From Spirochaetaceae bacterium (GTDB lineage Bacteria; Spirochaetota; Spirochaetia; DSM-27196; SKKC01), in contig SKXQ01000076.1 of the NCBI GenBank assembly GCA_007128315.1, positions 1 to 36,243 on the forward strand: a DNA stretch of 36,243 nucleotides, given 5' to 3'. Each line of letters opens with the position of its first letter. The stretch's first letter is position 1. Positions 7,631 to 16,299 of the stretch are shown here, piece after piece. Made by a program: the position numbers and the translations under genes. The notes beneath the pieces were generated by a model. That model did not search any database. It was not told where the DNA came from and saw only the letters and a list, made by a program, of their open reading frames with translations.

Positions 7631-8596
7631 ATGCCTATGGCTACCGCGAGTGACTCTGTTATGGACTTGAACGATGATTTTGGAGATGCCAGGCGTGATC
7701 TTTTCGCCAAGATCGCTCGCCTGTACTACATAGAAGACATGAACCAGCGTCAGATCGCAGAGCAGCTGAATATTTCGGTTGCAAGTGTTTCGCGGGCGCT
7801 GTCGAAGGCGAAAGACCTGAATATCGTACAGATTTCGATAGAAGAGACCCGCGAAGAGTTTCATCGCATCGAGATCGATCTCGAGCGACGATACAACATC
7901 CGCGAATGCATGGTTGGCGGCCGCTTCGACAGCAAGGACGACGTGTACGCTGATATGGCGTCGATGGCAACGGGGTTGCTGGCCCGCCTCCTGAAACGCG
8001 ACGATGTGCTTGGCATCGGCTGGGGAAGCGATCTGCGCGGTCTCGCACAGAACATAGGAAGGGCGAGCGTCGGTCGCATCGATATTGTTCCCGTGGCAGG
8101 AGTCATTGAGCATCTCGGCGAAGCGGTACAACCGACGTCGATCGCGGCGCGTCTGCACGAGCATATTGACTCTGACGTACACAACGTCACGATCCCTGCA
8201 ATGGCAGCCTCTGGCAGCGAGCGGAACAGCCTCCTGCGAAGCAGCGAGTTCAGTCCGGTACGCCGGCTGTGGAACCGACTTGACACCGTCATACTGAATG
8301 TTGAGTCACTCGACGGTAAAGGCGGCGGTTTCTACTCGGCTGAACAGCAGAAAGAACTCAAAGCTCTCGGAGGGGTATGTGTACTGAACGGGAGCGTTCT
8401 GGATGCGGATGGTCAGCTCATCGAAAACCCGTATGTAGACAGGATACTCTGTGTTGATATTGATGAAATCCGACACGTCCGCAACGTCGCTATCGTGGCA
8501 ACGGGAGCTGCACAGGCGAAAGCTGTCAGATCGATCCTCGCGGCGGGTTTCGCACACGTGCTGATTATTGACATGAAGTGCGCCGAAGCTCTGTAA
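7631..8596 (+). CDS. SorC-family sugar-binding transcriptional regulator
   Basis: A 321-residue regulator of the SorC/DeoR-like (CggR, DeoR of Bacillus) type. An N-terminal helix-turn-helix spans roughly residues 19-70 (Ala-Arg-Leu-Tyr-Tyr ... Asn-Gln-Arg-Gln-Ile-Ala-Glu-Gln-Leu-Asn-Ile-Ser). It is followed by the large sugar-binding domain (PF04198-like) with Gly-Ile-Gly-Trp-Gly near residue 121 and a closing Ala-Ile-Leu-Ala-Ala-Gly-Phe-Ala-His segment. The family binds phosphorylated sugars and either represses or activates nearby operons. The start could be 7631 or ATG 7637; the AGAGAGG site is 3 bases from the first and 9 from the second, so 7637 is quite possible. It ends in a strong terminator, so it is transcribed separately from the next regulator and glpK. 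Confidence 0.9.
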   Translation: MPMATASDSVMDLNDDFGDARRDLFAKIARLYYIEDMNQRQIAEQLNISVASVSRALSKAKDLNIVQISIEETREEFHRIEIDLERRYNIRECMVGGRFDSKDDVYADMASMATGLLARLLKRDDVLGIGWGSDLRGLAQNIGRASVGRIDIVPVAGVIEHLGEAVQPTSIAARLHEHIDSDVHNVTIPAMAASGSERNSLLRSSEFSPVRRLWNRLDTVILNVESLDGKGGGFYSAEQQKELKALGGVCVLNGSVLDADGQLIENPYVDRILCVDIDEIRHVRNVAIVATGAAQAKAVRSILAAGFAHVLIIDMKCAEAL

Positions 8597-8628
8597 GACG
8601 GCGGAACAGACAGATAGATGACCGCTTG

Positions 8629-8662
8629 AACCGGGGTGTAGCACATACATCCCGGTTTTTTT
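8629..8662 (+). terminator. Intrinsic terminator after the first SorC regulator
   Basis: An 11-base-pair hairpin (AACCGGGGTGT at 8629-8639 with ACATCCCGGTT at 8647-8657, one G-T pair) is followed directly by five more T residues. This is a textbook factor-independent terminator, 32 bases past the stop codon. Confidence 0.9.
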
Positions 8663-8672
8663 ATGCCCAAGC

Positions 8673-8700
8673 TTGACGATTTTCAGCGATGAAGTATCCT
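8673..8700 (+). promoter_or_regulatory. Predicted promoter of the SorC2-glpK-spoIID operon
   Basis: TTGACG (8673-8678), a 16-base spacer and TATCCT (8695-8700), directly downstream of the terminator. The start site would fall near 8707, leaving a leader of only about 11 bases and clipping the AGGAG site at 8703-8707. This tension means either the promoter or the use of that Shine-Dalgarno sequence may be misjudged. Confidence 0.45.
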
Positions 8701-8717
8701 GTAGGAGAAGAGACCTT

Positions 8718-9689
8718 ATGAGAAACCCTGAAGCGCGCATCCGGGATGCGCTTGAAGTAGCGAAGTTATATTACTATCACGGTCTGACCACCGAGAAGAT
8801 TGCTAAGGAACGCGGTGTTTCGCGACCGAAAGTTTCGCGACTGTTGAACTTCGCTCGCGAGCAGGGGCTGGTGGAAATAACCATACACGATACCGAGCGC
8901 AACGTTGCGCCTCTGAGCGACGCTATCGTCGGACGCTTCCAGCTTCAGGCGGTTCACGTCGTATCGGTTCCTGAAGTCCTCGGCGAAGTGGTGTGGCTCG
9001 AACGAGTCGCCGAGTTTACTGCCAACTACCTGAACACCATCCTGTCGTCGGGAATGACCGTCGGCTGTGCCTGGGGAACGACAATCAGTGCGATTGCGCA
9101 GCGACTGATCCCCAAACCTGTACCGGATCTTCGTCTCGTGCAACTGAACGGGTCAGGCAACACCCACACCTACGATAACCGCTACGCCGCCCAGATCCTG
9201 CAGACCTTTGCTGATAACTACGGTGCCCGCGTATACCTGTTTCCCGTGCCGACGTTTTTCGACTTTCGGGAGACAAAGACCGCCATGTGGAAAGAACGGA
9301 GTATAAACCGCATTCTGGAAATGCAGCAGAACGCGGATATTCTGCTCTACAGCATCGGTGCAGTTTCCGGCGGTGTACCAAGTCACGTATACAGCGGTGA
9401 GTATCTCGAGGAACACGACCTCGGGGAGCTCCGCTCGGCTGGTGCCGTCGGCGATCTCGCGACAGTGTTCTACCGTGCAGACGGCACGTACGAGGACATT
9501 GCAATCAACGCCCGTTCGACCGGACCATCTCTTGACCTCTACAAGCGGGTCAAGCGCGCTGTGTGTGTTGTTTCCGGCCGCGCCAAAGTGGAAGGACTCC
9601 ACGCGGCACTCGAGGCAGGATTTCTGAACGAGCTGATTATCGACGAGCCGACCGCCCGCATCCTGGTCGATCGGTTCCAGGAGACATGA
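8718..9689 (+). CDS. Second SorC-family sugar-binding transcriptional regulator
   Basis: A 323-residue regulator with the same architecture as the gene before it, though clearly diverged. The helix-turn-helix lies around residues 10-60 ([19 protein letters not shown]). The SorC effector domain contains Gly-Cys-Ala-Trp-Gly-Thr-Thr near 117 and ends with [14 protein letters not shown]. The ATG at 8718 is chosen because AGGAG lies 10 bases upstream. The stop TGA overlaps an ATG at 9686, and glpK follows at once, so it very probably controls glycerol kinase. The effector may be a glycerol- or triose-phosphate, which is an inference from position. Confidence 0.9.
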   Translation: MRNPEARIRDALEVAKLYYYHGLTTEKIAKERGVSRPKVSRLLNFAREQGLVEITIHDTERNVAPLSDAIVGRFQLQAVHVVSVPEVLGEVVWLERVAEFTANYLNTILSSGMTVGCAWGTTISAIAQRLIPKPVPDLRLVQLNGSGNTHTYDNRYAAQILQTFADNYGARVYLFPVPTFFDFRETKTAMWKERSINRILEMQQNADILLYSIGAVSGGVPSHVYSGEYLEEHDLGELRSAGAVGDLATVFYRADGTYEDIAINARSTGPSLDLYKRVKRAVCVVSGRAKVEGLHAALEAGFLNELIIDEPTARILVDRFQET

Positions 9690-9694
9690 GTTTT

Positions 9695-11200
9695 ATGAGC
9701 AGACAGTATGTAATGGCGTTTGATGCTGGTACGACCAGCAACAGGGCGATTCTTTTTGATCACGCCGGAGAGATTCACGCGGTCGCTCAGCAGGAGTTCC
9801 CCCAGATTTATCCGAAACCGGGCTGGGTCGAGCATAACCCCATGGATATCTGGGCAACGCAGAGCGGCGTAGCGCGTCAGGTGCTCGAGCGGGCGGGAGT
9901 ACGCCCCGATCAGGTGGCGGCAATAGGTATTACCAATCAGCGTGAGACCGTCGTTGTCTGGGATGCCGAATCGGGACGGCCGGTGCACAACGCCATCGTC
10001 TGGCAGGACCGGCGGACCGCCGGAATCTGCGACGATTTGCGCGAACAGGGCTGGGAAGACCACATCCGGGCGACAACAGGGCTGGTGATCGACGCGTACT
10101 TTTCGGCAACGAAGGTCAAGTGGATCCTCGACAATGTTGACGGTGTCAAGGAAAAGGCGGACTCAGGCAAGGTGCTCTTCGGTACGGTCGACACCTGGCT
10201 CATCTGGAATCTTACCCGCGGCGACGTGCACGTCACAGACTACTCGAACGCATCGAGAACCATGATGTTTGACATCAATACACTCGACTGGGACGACCGC
10301 ATCCTGAATGAACTCGGGATTCCTCGCGCGATGCTTCCCTCCGTGAAGCCCTCGAGTACCATCTACGGCGTTACCGACGAACACACGTTTGGTGCTGCGA
10401 AAATTCCGGTCGCAGCGGCGATCGGCGACCAGCAGGGCGCGCTGTTCGGGCAGGCATGCTTCGAACGTGGAATGGCGAAAAATACGTACGGAACAGGCAG
10501 TTTCGTGCTCATGAATACCGGCACAGAGCGGATTGCCAGTAAGACCGGTCTGCTTACGACCATGGCATGGGGTATAGGCGACGATCCGGTCGAATATGCC
10601 CTGGAAGGCTCGATATTCGTTACCGGTGCCGCGGTGCAGTGGCTCCGGGACGAGCTGCATATTATAAATGATGCAAAGGATACCGAGTATTTCGCGCGTA
10701 AGGTCGAAGACAACGGCGGTATTTACCTCGTACCGGCCTTCGTCGGGCTCGGTGCCCCGCACTGGGACCCCTACGCCAGGGGAACGATCGTCGGTCTGAG
10801 CCGGGGCAGTAATCTGAGCCATATCGTTCGCGCCACTCTCGAGTCAATTGCATACCAGACCCGTGATGTCATCCGCTGTATGGAAGAGGATTCGGGCATA
10901 GTGACAAAAGAACTCAAAGTCGACGGTGGTGCGAGCGCGAACGATTTCCTCATGCAGTTCCAGTCGGACATGCTCGGCATCCCCGTTCTCCGACCTCGCA
11001 TCATTGAGGCGACCGCACGCGGATCTGCCTTTCTCGCAGGGCTCGCAACGGGATTCTGGAAGGACCGGTCCGAAATCATGGAATCGTTTGATATCGACAG
11101 GCGCTTTGAACCGGAGCTGGATCAGGGTACGAGGGAGACCCTGTACCGCGGCTGGCAACGCGCAGTCGAGAAATCGAAAGGATGGATCGACGCCGAATAA
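9695..11200 (+). CDS. glpK: Glycerol kinase
   Basis: A 501-residue FGGY-family kinase, the usual glycerol kinase length, which phosphorylates glycerol to glycerol 3-phosphate with ATP in the cytoplasm. Conserved landmarks: phosphate loop DAGTTSNR at residues 10-17, substrate-site Trp-Gln-Asp-Arg-Arg near 105, [12 protein letters not shown], Gly-Thr-Val-Asp-Thr-Trp-Leu, [10 protein letters not shown] and Val-Asp-Gly-Gly-Ala-Ser-Ala-Asn. The loop reads Asp-Ala-Gly where most GlpK have Asp-Gln-Gly. I prefer ATG 9695 (11 bases from AGGAG at 9679-9683). ATG 9686, which overlaps the previous stop, is only 2 bases from that site. No glpF or glpD is in the window. It is coupled to the downstream gene through a TAATG overlap. 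Confidence 0.95.
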   Translation: MSRQYVMAFDAGTTSNRAILFDHAGEIHAVAQQEFPQIYPKPGWVEHNPMDIWATQSGVARQVLERAGVRPDQVAAIGITNQRETVVVWDAESGRPVHNAIVWQDRRTAGICDDLREQGWEDHIRATTGLVIDAYFSATKVKWILDNVDGVKEKADSGKVLFGTVDTWLIWNLTRGDVHVTDYSNASRTMMFDINTLDWDDRILNELGIPRAMLPSVKPSSTIYGVTDEHTFGAAKIPVAAAIGDQQGALFGQACFERGMAKNTYGTGSFVLMNTGTERIASKTGLLTTMAWGIGDDPVEYALEGSIFVTGAAVQWLRDELHIINDAKDTEYFARKVEDNGGIYLVPAFVGLGAPHWDPYARGTIVGLSRGSNLSHIVRATLESIAYQTRDVIRCMEEDSGIVTKELKVDGGASANDFLMQFQSDMLGIPVLRPRIIEATARGSAFLAGLATGFWKDRSEIMESFDIDRRFEPELDQGTRETLYRGWQRAVEKSKGWIDAE

Positions 11201-13215
11201 TGCGCATACACCGCCTGTTTTTCATCGTTGTCGTTACGGTGTTCGCGTCGTTCATGTCGACCGCTTCAGAGTCCAGTCTTCTCACACGCGCTATAGAGCA
11301 CTTCTATCAGGGTGACATCCCCTCCTCCATACGGTTGTTCGAGCGTGCCGCCGACAGCACGGCTGCCACCGGGGAAGAAATACGGGCCGCACGGGAGTCC
11401 CTGGCTCGGCTGTACCGCACGATCGGGCGCTACGACGACGCACTTGCACTGCTCGCAGCCGACGTTCCTGATCGAGTCATCATCCTGCAGCAGGCAGGAC
11501 GGTACCAGGAGGCCATCTCTGCATACGAAAACATTCGCCTGTCGAATACCGACATTCCCGGCGCCGCCCTTTCAGCAGCACGCGCTGCTGAGAGTCTCGG
11601 CGAGTACGATGCAGCCGAGGCGTTTCTGCAGCCAGTGTTTCGCGAATCACCGGTTCCCGCGCTGGCGTATCAGACCCTCGGTGACCTGCATCTGGCAAGA
11701 CAGCAGTATGAAGAAGCCGTTGACGCATACAGGACCTCCCGGCGCCTTGAACCGAACCTCACCGCGACACTGTTTACCGAAGCCAGGGCGCTGTACGAGC
11801 TCGGTCGGTTCGCCGAAGCCCGATCGCTTCTACAGCGGGCGCGATCAGCCCGACCTCACGAGCACCGAATCGCGACGCTTCTTTCGCGCGTGGAAGCCCT
11901 TGCACCGGAACTGAATGTGGCCGAAGAACGCGAACGGGTCGCACGTCGTGAAACACGCGACGCTCCGCGCGTTCGCGATTTTCCCACTGATGTAGCTACT
12001 GTCCCGACCATCCGGATCGGACTGATAGAAGCGGTTAACGAGGTCTGGCTCAAAACTGGCAGCGAATGGCACATAGCCGGGGAACCGGACATACAAGGCT
12101 CCCGCGGTGACATTATTCAGCTTCTGTCCTCGTCTACTGACATTCGCGTCCGTGTAAATGACGCGGAGGTAAACCACACTCGGAGAGACGGCGACTGGAT
12201 CAGCATCGAACAGAGTGATGAGCGCGCTACGCTGCTGCTCTTTGATCTGGAACACTCCGCCGGCCAGTTCTCCGCCGGAATTGAGGATCGTGCGTATCGC
12301 GGAACCCTCTCATTCGGGCGACCTCCCGGAGCCGGTCCGGTCGGTTTTACCGTCGTAAATGAACTTGATGTGGAGTCATACCTGTACTCTGTCGTTCCAT
12401 CCGAGATGCCCGCGTGGTGGCCCGATGCTGCCCTCGAGGCACAAGCGATAGCCGCGCGAAGCTATACATTTGCAGCAAGCCGCAGTCGCTATCAGACCCG
12501 CGGGTTTGACCTGCTCGGTTCCGTCGCCAGCGCGTTTTACCGGGGCGTCGGCGGTGAGTCCCCACGGACCACCCGGGCGGTTAATGCTACCCGTGGGCAG
12601 GTTCTGCGCACCGGAGACGGAGCAATGCTATCCGCAGTGTACTCTGCCAACAACGCCGGACACACCGACAGCGCCGTCGATGTATGGGGATACGCGTCAC
12701 CCCTGGTCGGTGTGGCAGATCCACAGCTTGGAGGCAATGTGTGGTACCGAAGCCCATCAGACCTCACCGCCTGGATACACGCGCGGCCCGAGACGTACAG
12801 CTCGGTAGCCCCCTTTTCGTACTGGAACGCGTACCGGTGGGAGTTACACGTCGATGTCGATGATCTGACCCGTCGGAATCCCGGCATCGGTCGGGTAACG
12901 GCGCTGATACCGGAGGGACGAAGCCCCGCAGGCCGCGTGAGGCACGTACGTCTTATCGGTACAGATGGAAGCCGGACCGTGTCAGGAGACGCGATACGAA
13001 GCAGGCTTGGCGGTCTTCGGAGCAATCTCTTTATGGTAGAACCCGTGTACAACGCCGATGGCCGGACGACCCGATTTGTTTTTTCGGGGGCCGGCTGGGG
13101 ACACGGCGTCGGCATGGACCAGACCGGAGCCGCGGGCATGGCACAGCATGGTTTTACATCCTCACAGATTCTCGGTCATTACTACCCCCTCGCCGGGATT
13201 TCAGTGTACTATTAA
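11200..13215 (+). CDS. TPR-SpoIID/LytB domain protein, exported
   Basis: A 671-residue exported protein. It has a signal peptide (residues 1-25) and tetratricopeptide-like helical repeats from about 25 to 225 (pairs such as Ala-Arg-Leu-Tyr-Arg ... Gly-Arg-Tyr-Asp-Asp-Ala-Leu). After a linker with Arg-rich stretches, a C-terminal SpoIID domain follows. That domain shows Val-Val-Pro-Ser-Glu-Met-Pro with Glu near residue 402, Ala-Gln-Ala-Ile-Ala-Ala-Arg-Ser-Tyr, Tyr-Ser-Ala-Asn-Asn-Ala-Gly-His-Thr and Gly-Trp-Gly-His-Gly-Val-Gly-Met-Asp-Gln. SpoIID enzymes are lytic transglycosylases that cut peptidoglycan glycan strands stripped of peptides; the Glu is the catalytic acid in that family. The ATG overlaps the glpK stop (TAATG). 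An upstream ATG at 11182 is possible but would put extra charge before the signal. Nothing else here suggests sporulation. Confidence 0.88.
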   Translation: MRIHRLFFIVVVTVFASFMSTASESSLLTRAIEHFYQGDIPSSIRLFERAADSTAATGEEIRAARESLARLYRTIGRYDDALALLAADVPDRVIILQQAGRYQEAISAYENIRLSNTDIPGAALSAARAAESLGEYDAAEAFLQPVFRESPVPALAYQTLGDLHLARQQYEEAVDAYRTSRRLEPNLTATLFTEARALYELGRFAEARSLLQRARSARPHEHRIATLLSRVEALAPELNVAEERERVARRETRDAPRVRDFPTDVATVPTIRIGLIEAVNEVWLKTGSEWHIAGEPDIQGSRGDIIQLLSSSTDIRVRVNDAEVNHTRRDGDWISIEQSDERATLLLFDLEHSAGQFSAGIEDRAYRGTLSFGRPPGAGPVGFTVVNELDVESYLYSVVPSEMPAWWPDAALEAQAIAARSYTFAASRSRYQTRGFDLLGSVASAFYRGVGGESPRTTRAVNATRGQVLRTGDGAMLSAVYSANNAGHTDSAVDVWGYASPLVGVADPQLGGNVWYRSPSDLTAWIHARPETYSSVAPFSYWNAYRWELHVDVDDLTRRNPGIGRVTALIPEGRSPAGRVRHVRLIGTDGSRTVSGDAIRSRLGGLRSNLFMVEPVYNADGRTTRFVFSGAGWGHGVGMDQTGAAGMAQHGFTSSQILGHYYPLAGISVYY

Positions 13216-13240
13216 CCCGGAAATGGGGGTAAAGCCAGGC

Positions 13241-14191
13241 ATGAAAGGGCTCATTCTTTTTGTTCTTTTGGGGTTTGTAATACCACATATACACGCTCAG
13301 GACGCTGCTTTTGTCGAGCAGTTAATCTCGCAGCAAAGTCTTGAAATCGGTCAGGCAGCATTCCTCCTGTACCGGTCAGCCATTGCAGACAACCCTCCAC
13401 AAAACATTGATGACTCAATGGAACTTCTTAGACAGCGTCACAGGCGATTTCGCAACAGTGAAGCCTCCGATGTAATACGGCTCGCTGACTTCTCGCTTAT
13501 CGCGCTGAATGCATTTCACGTGCCCGGAGGTCTCATGTACACGCTGACAGACTTTCCCCGTTACGCGTACCGGGAAGCAGTGTATCGCAGGCTTATTCAG
13601 GGCCGTGCCTCGCCGCAGGAATCACTCAGCGGCGATCGCGCGTTCCGGGTTGTGCACAGGCTGCTTTCACAGTTCCCGCCGACGGTGTTTGAGGATACCG
13701 AACGTATCCGGGCAAGCATCAGAGATATGCAGGAGCAGATTAACAACTTCGGGCTGCGCGTCTTTGATCCCCGATCGTTTTCGCGCGGTACGAGCATTCT
13801 AGAGCAGGCGGACGCACGACGCGAAACATACCCTGCCGAGGCCTTCCAGGACTATGAACGGGCGGAAACGGAGTTCCGGACCGTTGTTAACGCAGGATTT
13901 CCAGTCGTAATAGAGGATAAGCGTCGTACAGCGATCGGTGCACGGGCGGAAGCTGTTTCGGAACGCGCCGAAACCTCGCTACCCGAGGAGTTCAGTCGAC
14001 TTGAGTCCCTGCTCGCCGAAACGGAGGTCTTGCGGCGGCAGGGTCTCTTTGCCCGCGCATACACACAGTACGAAGATCTGACACAGCGCTTTCTCGCGCT
14101 CGCTTCGATTACACGCGAGCTGCGCGAAGAGGCCGAGCGAGCCGTTGACGATGCTGAAACGCGCCTGCAGGAGATCCGCGACGAAGAATAA
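13241..14191 (+). CDS. Exported coiled-coil protein of unknown function
   Basis: A 316-residue protein with a clear signal peptide: MKGLILFVLLGFVIPHIHA, with likely cleavage before Gln-Asp. The mature part is mostly alpha-helical. Residues about 180-316 are rich in Glu, Arg and Ala in heptad-like spacing, including repeated Glu-x-x-x-Arg-Ala-Glu patterns, and probably form a coiled coil or TPR-like array. I do not recognise a family. The start at 13241 is the only ATG that begins at the signal peptide; an ATG at 13223 adds six residues. It follows the SpoIID gene by 25 bases and is probably the last gene of the regulator-glpK-spoIID operon, which suggests an envelope role. Confidence 0.68.
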   Translation: MKGLILFVLLGFVIPHIHAQDAAFVEQLISQQSLEIGQAAFLLYRSAIADNPPQNIDDSMELLRQRHRRFRNSEASDVIRLADFSLIALNAFHVPGGLMYTLTDFPRYAYREAVYRRLIQGRASPQESLSGDRAFRVVHRLLSQFPPTVFEDTERIRASIRDMQEQINNFGLRVFDPRSFSRGTSILEQADARRETYPAEAFQDYERAETEFRTVVNAGFPVVIEDKRRTAIGARAEAVSERAETSLPEEFSRLESLLAETEVLRRQGLFARAYTQYEDLTQRFLALASITRELREEAERAVDDAETRLQEIRDEE

Positions 14192-14208
14192 GCGTCCGAA
14201 ACCCGATG

Positions 14209-14916
14209 TCAGTCGAGCTCCGGTAGAATCCTGAGCACTGCGCGGGTAACCGGAGCCGAAAGCGGTTCGTCATCCTCCTGCAATGCGGGGGGAAGATCAT
14301 CGTCTTCAGGTTCCGTCTGACTGACACGGGTGCTCACCGTGGCAGCCGCACGACGCTCCGCGACAGGGCTGCGGGGAACTTCGTTTCCGACAACAGAACT
14401 CTGCTGCCCAGCCTGAACAGCGATGCGCTGTCCGAATACGTTGATGATTTCAACGATCCCTTCGTCGACCGAAAGATTCTGCCCGTCGAACTCAAATGAT
14501 GTTCCCCGGACAGACGCCGTTGCAGTCGGTCCGCGAAGCTGAAAGTCGAATTGCCGGCCGGACGCGCTTCGAACTTCGCCGCGGACCCGCCCGATCTCCA
14601 GATCCATATCGGTCGTTACGATATTCTCGCGCTCAAACAGCTCCTGTATCGTCAGCCGCGAAAGCGCCCGAATGCGTATAACCGTCTCTTCAATATCGAT
14701 TGCAGCCGACGACCCGAACCCGGTTGAAATGCGGGTTCCCGCGGTCACGGTCTGGCCCACTTCGGCAGTCTCCCATAATCCGCCCGGCTGCTGTATCTCC
14801 ACCGAGCCACGCACCTGGCTGATCACTGCGCGGTCTATACCCTGAGAAAATAGATGCGGAGTAGCCAAAAAAACAAATACACATACGATCAAAATAAGTT
14901 CTCGGGAACGTTGCAT
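14209..14916 (-). CDS. FecR-like exported protein
   Basis: A 235-residue protein with an N-terminal signal peptide (residues 1-24, ending Leu-Phe-Ser-Gln) and a FecR-type beta-helix domain from about 30 to 165. Motifs are Gly-Ser-Val-Glu-Ile, Val-Thr-Ala-Gly-Thr-Arg-Ile-Ser-Thr-Gly, 'GPTATASVRGTSFEF' and 'GIVEIINVFGQRIAVQAGQQ', the last two typical of the domain. The tail from about 180 is Ala/Ser/Pro-rich with an acidic stretch (Glu-Asp-Asp-Asp) and looks disordered. No sigma factor or TonB receptor is nearby, so this is not a classical Fec signalling set. AAGGAGATT precedes the ATG. It follows the beta-barrel gene by 31 bases and probably acts with it in the periplasm. It is convergent with the previous gene. 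Confidence 0.85.
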   Translation of the reverse strand: MQRSRELILIVCVFVFLATPHLFSQGIDRAVISQVRGSVEIQQPGGLWETAEVGQTVTAGTRISTGFGSSAAIDIEETVIRIRALSRLTIQELFERENIVTTDMDLEIGRVRGEVRSASGRQFDFQLRGPTATASVRGTSFEFDGQNLSVDEGIVEIINVFGQRIAVQAGQQSSVVGNEVPRSPVAERRAAATVSTRVSQTEPEDDDLPPALQEDDEPLSAPVTRAVLRILPELD

Positions 14917-14947
14917 GGAAAAATCTCCTTCTTCACACCGGACCGGG

Positions 14948-16219
14948 TCAGAACGACAGGGCAAACTGCAGTCTACCGGAAAGAACCGGTGAACTCACCG
15001 TAAGACCGGATCCCGGTAAATACGCGAAAACCGAAGCGAGTAGCGAGAGGTCCGAAACTGGTCGATACCTCAGCGAAAGCCCGCTATCGAGCCCAAGATA
15101 CACGGATTCAGTGTCATCGTTCACCAGTTCGCTGATCTGTGTTCTGCCGAGTCTGAATATACCACGTGAATCGAGAACAATCTGCAATCCCGACAGGGCG
15201 CCGGCTATGAACGGTCGGGTGGCCCAGGATGCTGAGAACTGGGTATGCCCGGCTGCCGGAACCGGTTCGACGCGTCCAAGTGTCAGCGGGGTAACCGGGC
15301 GGTAATCGGAAAGCCCCGTCGCCTCACTGCTCGCTGCAATCCACGCAAAGGTCAGGATGTTGCGCGTATCGGCTCCCGGGTAGTACTCGAGAAATGCCTC
15401 AGCAAGAATGGAAAACTCGATCTCGGATAAGATCGGTTCCGGAAATGCGGCACCGGTTCCAACAATCGCCGACGCATTGAGAACAAGCAAATCACTGATC
15501 GGTGTTTCGGAATAGACGGTGAGAAATGCCGAGTGATACGACGGACCGGCATTCAGGTCCGCGGGAGGCATTACGTTCGGCAGGTCCCATTGAGTGAAAA
15601 GCTCCACACCCCATTCGGATCCGCGCTCGTTCCGACGCCCGTAGCCACTGCGTGTAAGAAGCCTGCCCGGACCAAAGACAGCATCATCCGCCGTCGAGGC
15701 CTGTAAGAGTGCGTCTTCGCTCGTAAGGAGAATGCGTGAGCTCGGTAGAAGCACCAGGCCGGTATAACCGGCGTCCATGCGGAAAATGCTGCTACCAAAA
15801 TCGCCACGGATGCGCAATCCGTCTGCCGGGTGAACTGCAATTCGACCCGTACGATCGCGGAACGAATATCGTCCCAGACGGTACACGGCGAGCCCACCGA
15901 AGACATCGGGACTCTGCACTTCGACGTAGAGTTGCTCGAGATCGATCAGGTACTCACCGTCGAGAAATGCGTCCGGCCCGGGGGTATACTCGGCAAATGC
16001 GAGAACGCGAATACGACCCTGGTCGCCCAGAAGCGTATTTGCTCCAAACGAAGCCCGGAATCTCTGCGTAAACGAATAATCACTGTCAACTGGAATCCAG
16101 CGAAGCCCTGAGGAGCTGCTGACCACCAGCTCGAAACCTGCCTGCTGCGCTACGACTGCAGTTATCTGCACGCATGCAAGTGCAAAAACAAGGAATATCC
16201 TGACATAGCGCGTGTGCAT
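14948..16219 (-). CDS. Predicted outer-membrane beta-barrel protein
   Basis: A 423-residue protein with a signal peptide (residues 1-24, ending Val-Val-Ala-Gln). The mature chain alternates short polar and hydrophobic segments, as beta-barrels do, with many Gly, Ser and aromatic residues. The C-terminal residue is Phe in a Leu-Gln-Phe-Ala-Leu-Ser-Phe ending, the usual signal for the outer-membrane assembly machine. No family could be recognised, and cargo or structural role is unknown. The ATG at 16219 is chosen because a GGGGGG run lies about 7 bases upstream and it begins the signal peptide; a longer frame is possible but would hide the signal. It is followed by the FecR-like gene. Confidence 0.78.
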   Translation of the reverse strand: MHTRYVRIFLVFALACVQITAVVAQQAGFELVVSSSSGLRWIPVDSDYSFTQRFRASFGANTLLGDQGRIRVLAFAEYTPGPDAFLDGEYLIDLEQLYVEVQSPDVFGGLAVYRLGRYSFRDRTGRIAVHPADGLRIRGDFGSSIFRMDAGYTGLVLLPSSRILLTSEDALLQASTADDAVFGPGRLLTRSGYGRRNERGSEWGVELFTQWDLPNVMPPADLNAGPSYHSAFLTVYSETPISDLLVLNASAIVGTGAAFPEPILSEIEFSILAEAFLEYYPGADTRNILTFAWIAASSEATGLSDYRPVTPLTLGRVEPVPAAGHTQFSASWATRPFIAGALSGLQIVLDSRGIFRLGRTQISELVNDDTESVYLGLDSGLSLRYRPVSDLSLLASVFAYLPGSGLTVSSPVLSGRLQFALSF

Positions 16220-16299
16220 AGATTGCCCCCCAGACAGAAACGGATAAATCCTTTTATCACGCTTCCCGATCAGGGGCAAGTCACGTCATTCTACCGGGA

